Below are positions 27,201-39,200 of a DNA stretch of 64,000 nt, one piece after another. Both the position numbers and the translations under genes were made by a program. Numbering within the stretch: the stretch's first letter is position 1; the number at the start of each line of letters is the position of its first letter. Source of the stretch: Ceriagrion tenellum (Eukaryota > Arthropoda > Insecta > Odonata > Coenagrionidae); the NCBI GenBank assembly GCA_963169105.1, contig OY720642.1, forward strand, positions 16,858,965-16,922,964, written 5' to 3'. The notes beneath the pieces are model-generated. The model did no database searches and had not been told where the DNA came from. It saw nothing but the letters and a program-made list of their open reading frames with translations.

Positions 27201-30200
27201 TCCACTGGGCTGACACATTTTTTGCTGTAAATTACAATGATATTACTACCAATGCATCACCACATGTATGCTTCGAGAATCATTGGAAATAAAAGTTGTT
27301 CTTATCTTACACTCCAATGGATTCTCCTATCTCTCTCCATGCCATCTCCCTAGCTATCCCTGTATTGATAGTCCTAATAATTGTACAGGTACGTGTACTT
27401 CTCTCGAATTCAGAGATGATCATTTCATCCATGGAACCTACACTTCGGTGGTCAGCCGTGTTTGTGATTCTACATGTTCCACGCATCGGAAGTTAAAAAT
27501 ATTTCAACTCGGGCTATGCGACTCTTCGTGAACTCAGGCAAAGAAATGTGGGCTTCTGATTGGCCGAAGATTTTGCTTTTGCATCTCTTCATCTGAAACG
27601 CGTTCATGAAAACATACCTTCATTCTGCGTGGAAGAGATGGGTGTAATCCGATAGTATCATTCCCAGTTCTTAGTTTTTTTTGTCTGTAATGATGTATGG
27701 TGTTGGTTATTCTAAGAACCTGTCACCTAGAGAATTTATGGAAACTCTTCAAATCCACGCAAGGTGAAGCTAAGTGTTCTCATTACCTTCCTCCTCTTGC
27801 CCCTTCTTTCCTCAGTTTCCAGAGAATCAAGGAAATGAGTTCTCTGTTGGTGGGATTCTGTCATTTTGCTTTGGCTCTCTATTTTGGTTTGTCTCTCTAT
27901 TTTGGTTTGTCTCTCAAGGCTTCTTTAACTTCTCCAATGTGCATGGAGTTAGTAAGATATTTTAAATGTTGGTAGACTGGTATAAATTCCTGTAGATCCG
28001 TGCACTCCTGGAGGGAAAACTTTATATTCCAACACTTTTGTCATCATCACTGTCATGCTCATGTCAGTTTATATTTAGTCGTCTTGAAAAAAATCTTACC
28101 ACCTTGGACTACTGAAGTCCTGAGTTGAGATAGATGGCACAACACTGAACCATGTCCCCTGGTGATGGAGATCAATAAATGTAAGGAATGGAAAAGTAAC
28201 CTTCTGTGGAACTCATTTGGTGAGGGGTACATCCCTAAGCAATAATATTGACCTGTGAAGGCATTATCTCAGGAGTGAATGATGGTTCGGTCCATTATGT
28301 CAGTCTGGTCTGTTATATGCTTTCAATGGGTGGAGAAGCATGAGAATGAGATGGTCATTTAGTGAAGCTGCAAAATCTCGCTTGTCTTCTGAGGCTGCAA
28401 GTATGAATGAATTGGAATCCAATATTCATATTAAGTCTTCATTGGTGTGCAGAAAACTACTGCTGAAAGTGATGGGTCTTTCTAGTTCTACGTTGTAGGA
28501 AGGCATCATTAAAAGAATTTTGGTCATGTGGAATTGGTATCCAGAGAAGCACTCCTGCTGTGTGTGGCGAAGTGGCAACACCCCAGGAGTAAATGTACGT
28601 CTAGGTGATGAGAGTACTTATAAGGACCAGTGATAGATTTGTGCTCAAAAGTATTTTTTTACGTAAATTCCCAATTTTTTGGGCAACCCTCGTACATGAA
28701 TACAACTTACACCAAACATAAGCTTATTTTATTTTGCATTTAACCATAGTTGTCTATTATATTTAAAATTCACCTTTGATTTTTTATCAAGATGGGAGCT
28801 AAAAAGTGCAGTTTTTTTACATTTTGGAACGGGTGACATCTTTGACATTTTATGATGAGGAAACTTAAAGTTAAATCTAGATGAAATTTTTATCCCTGTT
28901 GAAAAAATACATTTTTATGTAACTTTAAAATTTGAGTTCTTTCTAATTTGCCAGAAATAATTTGGAACTTTTTCTTAATATACAATACTACTGGAAGTCA
29001 TACTTATCTTGTTTTAAAGCCTTTTACAGCAGTATTTGAAAACAAGGACAATCTGAAATGCACATTATGGGTTATATTTTTAACTCATTAGGCAGTAACC
29101 AAGAACTTTACTGAAGTAATGCTGGTGGTAAACCAGCCATCTTTGTGTGAGGGGTGGCGAAAGTCTTGGCATCACTGTACCTCATAGCATTATAGAGAAG
29201 AGGATGACAAGTGGCTGAAGTGTGATGTAGAAGTAATCAACAACCATGGTTAAATGCTCTATAAAATGAGCCAAGTTTGAAGTCACTTGCATTTATGTAG
29301 GTAGTGAAAATTTATTTGTAATCAGTTTTCAAATTTGAGTCAACATTCTTGAACTGATTGCAATTTCTGTATTATTATTTACTTATATTAACCCTCAATG
29401 CATTGACATGCATTTCTTGTCACACAGCCAGTGATGTGCGGTCTGGTAGACCGCAATTTGTTAAATATTAATACGATGTAGTAGATATTTTTAGTGCATG
29501 GTTTAAATTTTATGCCTCTCAGCATTATGTCTCCAACTCTTATTTAATTTTCTAAATCACCACCGCTGAACATTTTTTCAGGGTAAATTATTATTTGAAA
29601 AGGTGAAAAAATATCAAAAACTATACATAGGAGCGGAGGGTGGGGTGAAAGATGTCCCCTCCTGACTGGCCTCAGGCTGGTTTCTCTGCAGAGGCAGCCC
29701 AGGGGCACTATTCTGGTTCTTTCTGGCTATAGCCTGTGTGATTTGGTGAAAAGATTGGTGAATGGTGTGCGCATTCATATTCTCATTTTCATTCACTAGT
29801 GATTTCGCCAGGAATGCTTTGCTTCGTCCCTCTGGTGATGTGACAGTTATTCTCTTTCTGTCTGGCAAACATATTGCAAATGTAGACATTCGACGAGAGA
29901 CTTTCGCTAGCGACAACAATGAAGTCACTCTAGCGGCTTAGCAAAAGAATTGCTGAGTCCCCGACTCACGATTTAATAACCACTATAATGTTACATTTTT
30001 GATCCCACTTTAATTTTAATGAAAATGTCTGGCATAAAAATGTGTTGCTTTACTCCTCTTGTCGTGTTATGTAGTTAAATAAATGGGAATAGAAGTGTGT
30101 TGGCTGTTGAATGAACCATGAAGCGTTTGTTTGATAAGCGCATTCTAGTGCTGTGGGGGGCGCTAGATTGCCAAACCCACCTCACTTTACATGCTAATCA

Positions 30201-33200
30201 CCTATTGCGTTGCGTTGCCGGACTTCCACTGTGTTGACTTTTACCCTTTCATCTGCTAAGTAAAAGTCATGTGAGATTGTCACATTTTGTGACCCATCCC
30301 TAATTGCTAGTCATCCTAATGTTTGTATTACTAGATTGTCCAATATTGTCGAGTTACTCCACTTGAAAAACTGTCTTTCAGCAGAAGTGTGTGATTGCAT
30401 TTTTACAGAGTTTCGAACTCGCTTATCCAAAACTGAAGTGATTGAAGCATGTAAAGCCTATGGCAGAAGTGTGCAGAGAATTGATCACTTTTGGAGTGGC
30501 CTGCTTGAAGGTATGGTGAGCTTCCAAAACGTGTAGGTCCTAATCAAGAAGGTTCTATCTTGAGCCATGGGCAGGCCTTTGTGGAGGGGGGTTTCTCTGT
30601 CAACAAAGAGATTATAGTGAAGAACCCATTGAGATGTTCCCTGATCACTCGAAGACGCATTTACGATGCTATCAAGGCAGTCTATGGGCTTCAGAATATG
30701 ACCAGTGAACAATAGATGATACTGTAATTCAGAAATGCATAGTTGCATGATGAAGACGCCCTGAATCAGAAGCAGCCAGAGTAAGAAGCAAAGAAATCTC
30801 ATCTGGTTACCAAGAAGAGTTTCCTTCAACAGATGGAGGAATTGAAAGTCAAACTAGCCAAATTTGTGTCATAGAAAGTCGCTAAAATTCTTTCGATTTA
30901 CGATGAAATCGTAAATCTGACATCAAAGTTGAACTTATTTTCTTTTTATTTTGTGTACCCAAAGATTGTAACAATATCTATTGTTATGTGAAACTAGCAA
31001 AGCTTCCAGTTTAATAATATCATGATAGTAAATGCTCTTGTTTTATCTTCCTCTTTTTTTATTTATAGCATGCCCGATGGTCTCAGTTGGTAAAATGAAT
31101 TACTGGGTTGTGATATGCCCTCAATCTCTTACTAGAGACTGTAACAAATGGATTGACTCTGTGAAGCGTGCAGCTGGTGGAATGAAATTCGATATTTGTA
31201 ATCCAAGGATGTAAGTATTTTATTCTCTCCTCTTTCCTTTTTAAATCATGTATGGTTTGAGTCCAAAATTTATTGAATCCGAATCCCAATTAGTCTCAAT
31301 TTTTTTTTATCAAGTAGTCAATGCCAAATACCTAATTCTAATCCTGCTTTCACTACTTCTAACTAGACTAATCTAACTAGAACTAATCCTAGTTCCTTTT
31401 CATTATCTATGCAAAAATAAATCATATAATAATAATAAGCTAATAAAAATTCTGAAATTCATTCTTGAAAATTTATTCACCCGTATGTAGTTCTTGGTTT
31501 TCTCTTAATCTCAAGTTTAGTTAATTTAGCCCAAAGGACTAAAATTGAACAAATTTGTTTCACAATGATAGCTACTTCATTCTTCCTCATTTAAGAAGAA
31601 AGAAAAGAAGTTGTGCGAACCCTAGAATTAATTGTGTAGTGTTTGATTGATTAATGATTAATTGATTAAAGATTGATTAATAATTATGAGAACTGATTGT
31701 TACATTCTTGTTTGCATTATTAGTTATTTTCCAATATGGCGTTGTAAAACCTGTGTGTTAATGGATATGTAAAAATTTTTCAGTAAGAGTATTTTTAATT
31801 CAAGGTATAGATTGTTACTGAACCAGATAGTATATACTTTTAAAGGATTCATTTTTAGTACGTATTGTATACTCCCGACCACAAAAACCTGAGCCAAAAA
31901 AGTTCAAAGTCCGAGGTTGGCATCGATGTGACAACGCCGAACCATGCGCCCTTTAGCGGGAAGCAATAAATGCACAGAATGGAAAAGGTACCTTCTTCAG
32001 AACTCACTTGACGAAAGGGAACACCCTTTGACGAAAACTTTGACCTGTGAGGATATTATTTCTGGGGAGAATTATTTCTTTTGGTTGGGTCCTTTGTGTC
32101 AGCCCAATCTGGTCTCCAACCACGTGCTCATGGGTGGGGAAGCATCGGGATACGAAAAGTCAGTCTATGAACAAAGACATGCGGAAAGGTGAATGGTAAA
32201 ATCATCATAGTTTTTGGAAGCTGCAAGAATTAAATCGGGACTCAAATATCCATTAATTGTCTCCATCGGTGGACGGGAAACCTTAGCTGAAAGTGATGGG
32301 GTCTTCCTTAATTAGGTCTCTGAGAGGCTATTATTGTTGCTGAGAGGGATTGAATCATATCATATTGAATATTAAAATTGTTCTTTCTAAATTAAATTTT
32401 AGGTAGCGAGAAGTCCTTGAACAACAAATGATAGTACATTCATCACAGATATTCCTCGCTCAGATGGGTTGAATTGTGTTGAATTGGATACAAAAATCAT
32501 TCATAGATTTCAGCTAAAAGGCGCTAGTAAGGCGACTAACTCAAGTCGGCTACTGAGAGCACTTAGTTGCATAATAAAAAATTGTCAATCATAGTTCCTT
32601 TCCAGTGAGCTACTATCACCACTATTGTAGTGGAGTACATAATTGTAGGTAGCGACTGCCCTAAAAACAATGAAGCAACGCTGCCACTGGCTTCATTGCA
32701 CGTGAATTCCTGTCATGCATTTATAATGCTACGTTGGTGCTGTAGTTAAATACTCTCATTTTCCCATTTTTTAGCATTACCATCATAATTCAGAAAAATC
32801 TTCTTTAACATTGATTGTTATTGTATAGATAAATTGGGAATACATGCTTGTCATAAACTTTATTTTTTGCCCCACACAGAAATACAGCACAAACTTTCAT
32901 AGATCCTTCATAAAATCATTTGGACATGCTGCAGCTTCACCACATCAAAGTTTAACTTAGAGAAAATGTAACAACACTCACATTCACACACTAACCATCA
33001 TGTTGTAAACGAAAAACAAAGTTGCACATGGTACGTGGATATTGTCACTATTTAATCTGAATACCTATTTGTCACTTCACAAATCTTTTCTGAGCATTAA
33101 TTAAAATGTAACTGATTTCACTTTTCCACTGGGAAGATAAAACATAAAATAAAATGCGATAAACTGCTGAAGCACTGGAAAAAATTTTTTTTTCTCTGTG

Positions 33201-36200
33201 TGAACCACACTGAATTGTTGTTACCAAAACAAAATAAAATATATATGGCAGAATGTATAAAGACCAGCGCTATGATGTAAACAGAATTACAACTATAATT
33301 ATTACCTGTGTGAAATCATTACAATTCAATAAGATAACAATTTTACGTCTTTATATCAATGTACTTGCGTATTTCTACGACAGCACAACAGTAATATGCT
33401 CGTACTTATCACTTGATGCAACAGTCACGACAACTAATATGCACTTGTAAATTGTATATGAGGCTTCCTCCTCGAAGCATCTTTAAAGAAGAGCTGTACA
33501 CTTGTAGAGTATTCATCTTATTTCACAAATGAACAGCACTAAGGACCAAAGAATTAGAAATGGTACCCTCAAAATCAGTCATTACACACACTGATTTATG
33601 TACTTTGTAATGATTTGAGGCGTAGCCCTGATAAAACGAGATGGAGAGGTGGATATCACCTTACAACGCTCAAAACCACAGTAATCATGTCACTTACTCT
33701 TCCTTTTTCATTGAATTAAACACTCAAAATACACTTTGTATAGGTTCACTAGATTTACTATGGGCCATATAGTGAACCTATGCAAAGTGTATTTTAATTT
33801 CAAAGTGTAATTTAATTAAAGTATGGAGATGTTTCCCAAAGTTCAACATGCAGTTAGTTATATAAGACTGGCTTGATTATATGTATGATGAGGAGTTGTA
33901 AAAAAATTTAACACTGAACAAAACTTTTAAAGTTTTGTTTTTTCATAATGTATTTCCAATCTTTCAGCAAGGTCATAATCAAGGTTTTACCATAGTTAGA
34001 TAACAAAATAATGGTCAAGTGGTAATTTTTTTTCAGAAAAATAGCATATCACTCACTTTTGACTGATAAATTCCTTGTTAATGAATGTATGCTCCCTGCC
34101 TATTCCCCCATCCTCAAAGCTTTAATCCCCTCCTCTTCGTCCTTCTAGCCCCCCCCCCCCACCCTCCTGCGACCACCCTCCTCCCGTATTGTCTTCTCTT
34201 CCCCCCCCCCCCTCTCCCCACCTGGTAATGTTTACTATATAAGGCCTGCACATCGGCCTCCATTTACCTGAAGATGATGTGAATGCACATCGAAACCTGG
34301 GTGGTTTTTTAATAAATCTAGTGGTTTTAGTAAAAGTTGTCATCTTTTATTTTTTAGAAAAATTGCACTAGTATGATCCAGAAGAGTAAGATAATGCGTT
34401 AACTTTATGCTAGTTATTTGTTATACTAATGATTTGAAGAAATCTCTGTGCTTACACTATATCCAGTGATGACACGTGACATTCCTGATACATAATATGA
34501 TGTGGTATCACTTTCTGTCTTTGTTGTGGCCTACAAGCTATTCATTTTTTTCTTTTGCTTGATTTATCATGACAGTGAAGACATCCCTGATGACCGGGTG
34601 AGCAATTATGTTAACGTACTAGACAGAGTACTATCAGAGGGAGTACCAGACCTAATTATGTGTCTTGTGACCAATAACAGAGCCGACAGGTATAATGCAA
34701 TAAAGAAGAAGTGCTGTATTGACAGGGCAGGTTGGTGTCTTTTTCAAGCCGATTTATTTTCTCTGATTCCTGATTTTGTATTTCAGTTGGCAGTTAGTGT
34801 GACTAATAAATTCCAATTTCTCCCTGGCAGTGCCCACACAGGTTGTTACTGCCCGTTCAGTTACCAATCCCAAGGGTTTGATGTCCATAGCTACAAAAGT
34901 TGCCATCCAAATTAACTGCAAGACTGGTGGAGCTCCCTGGCGAGTGGAGATGCCATTGAAGGTAACTTTTGAATTGGAAATATTGCAAGGTGCACGCCCA
35001 AAATATGTATATTGTAATCATCAAAATACGAGTCACGTATGGTCTTGATTAGGCCCGCCATTTTTTTGAACTAGTGGAAGTCTTCCGTGAGGTATATCCG
35101 AGTAACCCATCCACCTCGTGAAAAAATAGTCACGTGACTTCTAACTTGTAGACTCGTAGCTCTAAGAAACAGCCCCCTGATCGAATCCAGACCTTTTTTA
35201 GTACCCCAGCCAAGACCACCTTTCAGAACTCATTCCAAGTAACTTAGAAAGCAAAAAGTTCAAAACTCCCTCCCTCTATCCTCGAAACTAAGTTCATCAG
35301 TTAAAGCCTTCAAAACCAAATTAAATGAATATCTTATGCAACAACAGAACACTGTAGGTTATCACACTTAAATATTAGTTTTATTTAAAAATTAGTTACT
35401 TATGTAAAACGATTATGGTTTGTTAATGAAGTCACTTTAATATTCCACAATGGTTTTTCAACAATACTAAATCCTTTCTCCCCCCCCTCACCTTATTCGG
35501 ACCAGTCATCCACTCTCCACCCAATTAGCTGTTTCCCCATCCTCTACTTCCCCTCCCCTACACCCTGACAATATATATAAGTGGTTCGTGGTGTAATATT
35601 GTCACCTTGATAATGACTTCGTTGAAGTCTAAACCTAGGTCGGGATAATAAAAACCATAGTGGAATATAACAACGTGAATTCATTTACAAATCATCTCAA
35701 TGTTGTTCCACCAAGTGAAGCCTGAGAATTTATTATATAAATCAATTATGAAGAAATGTACACTAAATCAATCAAAATTATGCATGTAATCAAATAAAAA
35801 ATATGCATTTTAAATGGCATTGACAAATACAGACTTATTTTTGTAACAACTTTTGTAAAAACTGAGCTTAGTTTTTCCCTAAATGTACGTCTCACCGGGC
35901 ATGACCTAAATCAATAAACTTGTATCTGTCTATGAGCACTAGTTAGGGGTCAAATCAAGGAGTGTTTTTATAATTCATTAGATTTTGTTGACTGAAATCT
36001 GAATGCATGGTATTCTGAGGTATGTAAGTGGGTAAATAGCAATTCAGAAGCTTTATTTGTATAAAAAATGAAAATATTGTTGCTCAAATGTCACAGTTTA
36101 TGGAAAATAATATTATTCTGCTCTAATGAGACAATTTACATGCTACGTGTGATTCAGCTCACTTATTATTAGGTAATAATCCTATCTATTTAAGGGCTGT

Positions 36201-39200
36201 CACCCAAAATAAATGTTAGCATCACATATTATTGCTGTTACAAAATAATGGGCTTTTCGTGTCTATATTTGACATATATGACTGTTAAAATGGAGGGAAA
36301 ACTGCTAAAGCATTAGAAGTGTAGCCTTAATTATATATAGTTCTCTCGATAGGCTGTATTTTTTTAAAGACTTAATGTATGATACTTGACTCGGGGCATG
36401 AGTCATCCATACTGTGGAAAGGTACACCTATGACTCACACGTGGTAATCATCGCTCATTTGGTTAATGGTAATGTGATTTTGGTTACAGTAGATTAACTA
36501 AAGACCAGTTTCAATGCATTTTAGTGGTATTTATGGTACTCTGGGTTTATCCTGAATTCAAATATTTTATGATCAAGTATACCAATCTGCTTCGTATTCC
36601 ATTTTCTTTGCCAGGGTCTCATGGTTGTCGGATTTGATGTCTGCCATGACACTACTAATAGATCAAAGTCATATGGTGCCCTTGTGGCGTCTTTGGATGA
36701 TGGCCTCACGCGGTACTTCTCTGCCGTGTCTGAGCATGCTACTGGAGAGGAGTTGAGTAATGAAATCGGGGCAAACCTGGTCAAGGCTCTGAGGAAGTAC
36801 AAAGATGTTAACGGTAGACTTCCGGCTAAAATTGTGATATATCGTGATGGTGTTGGTGAAGGTCAGGTCAACTACGTTGTTGAGCATGAGGTGGAGACGA
36901 TTAAGGTAAGTTCATGTTTTCCTTTCTGTGGTTGAATTAAATTCTAGCTCTTTTTCCCCATTTCCGAAACACCCTCTGTCATCCTGTTTATGTTAAGCTT
37001 CTGGTGAAATTAGGTGTACCTTGTCGCTGGTTGTTTTTTCTGGCTGATTAATAGATAAAACTAGGTAGGTATGTTGACAGTTTGAAGTTAAGACAAAAAT
37101 GCTAAACCTAAAAATAAAGAATAACAATAGTATGACAAATTGCATGGGAATGAAGTTACACATTGATTTCAACTATATTTATACTTCAAAGTTAATTACA
37201 TTACAGAAATAGCATAAAAAATAATGAAGTAAGTGCAGATTACATTGCTTTCTCATTACATGATAACATGAATGGAGCTATGTTTGCAGAAGAAATATTC
37301 AGTTATCTGCCGGTATATATTAACAAGTTTTCAATTAATAATACTACCTTGTGTGTATAGTTAAGGAATTCATTTAAAATGTCTATTTAAAAAAATTGAA
37401 CTTTAACATCTTCTTTATCAGTCAGCAATCCGAAGATTGGTGTGACGCAGATCTCCACTCAATTCGCCTATCAGGTAGTCTTTTAACACCTTCATAGTTC
37501 TTCTGTTTTACATCCTTCATCACCTGCTCAATGTATCTCATCCAAAGCCTTCCTCTGCTGTTCTTCCCTTCCACCAGTCCTTCAACGATTATTCTCATCA
37601 GACCATCATGTCTGTCTGTGCGGTCTTGAGGATCATCCAATAACATGATAATGGACCTTGTTTATTTACTTTTATCATCCGAGACACCATTGGGATATGT
37701 AATACTAATAAAATATTTTAAACAGTTAGTAGTCAAACGAAAAATTAGAGATACACGAAGTATTTTCATTAAATTTCAAAATTCTCCCGCTTTTAAGAGA
37801 AATTCCTTTAAGATTCCCCTCTTCTGTGAAAAGTTACCATAAAATTCTCGTATTTTTATCTCGTTTTGGCTCCCGGGAAATCTTTTCCTGCATTGTTCGT
37901 TTTCCCGCATTCATCGTTTTTTTTGCCCATCCCCTTGAAAAACGATAGATCGAGGTTCTGCTTTACTAGGGCTTTCTATGGACTGGAATATATCGGTGCA
38001 AATGCTAAAATGTGATATCAATAAAAATAGCTGTAAATCATTCCTTAGGTTACATGTTTTGAGAAGTACAAGGATCGTATTACTGAATTCAAGAAAAAGG
38101 CTATGGTGTCTTGATCAGGTCCCTTTGACCCATACAAGCAGGAGTTGTTGTTCTGTGGAATTAACAGCAAATCGAAAACAATTTCAATAATATAAATTTT
38201 CCGAGAACGGAATGAGGTTGAGAAAATGTGGCATCACATTCTGCCAGTGATTATTGAACAGAAGGTAATTATGCAGTAATCTGGCAAAACTTTTTGAATT
38301 TCTGCTAGAGGCTCAAGAGAGTCCTTTATTTTCATTGTCTCATGAGAAACATCATTTTAGTGGTGATGAAATAGAAATTACAAATTTTGAATATGAAGTA
38401 ATACTGGCTATATGTGGATGCTAGTTTAATTATGATCAGCCCTGCATTCTCATTGTTTGACCTCATACTCATATATTTTGCTGGACACATGATTTTTGTG
38501 GTGACCTCGGTCATCAGTTGATATGAATTGTGTGCCAGCTCTCATCTTGCACCTTGTTATTTCCCATAAGTTGCAGGAGATTTCAATTTTTGAAAGTGTC
38601 AATAGTGTGTAGAGATTGCTGTACAGGTATTTAAAAAAGACCTGAAGAAAGTGTTGTAAATCAAGGGAAATTGTAAAATCTTTAGAACTTAGAAGTGTGG
38701 TATACCTGTGCTAGGAATGTTAAACTGGAAGGTTAGAGAAATAGTGTAACTGATATGGGATATATGCGAGAAATTATGGACTGGATGGTGTCTATCATTG
38801 CTTAAGAATTTTATTTTCCTTGAGGGTACAACAATATGCAAGGCATATAAGATAAGAACATGGACATTGTTGCAATTGCAGTGCAATAAGTATTTATTTC
38901 ATGGATTAGTAACTCAATGACATGAAATTGTGAAGTATTCGTGTACCATACACACAATATTGTGACAACATTACAATGTGAGAGGAGGCATTGTTTTTGG
39001 ACAGCAGGTTACAAATACCTTTGACCGTAAGGGCTGGGTGGGTTTCTCGTAGGTCTTACACTTTTCATGCCCCTGTGAACATTGTAAAGCAACCTATGTG
39101 CTTGTTACCCAGCAACTACACTTATCTGGATCTATTGTGGTGTATTCTAATTATTGACAATGTAAAATAAATTATGTATGTGTGGGTAAATGATGCTCTA

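Noticed and set aside
29614..29928. 104-codon minus-strand ORF near the TTAA-CCC terminus
   Set aside because: Considered as a piggyBac C-terminus, but it lacks the expected cysteine finger and any conserved block.
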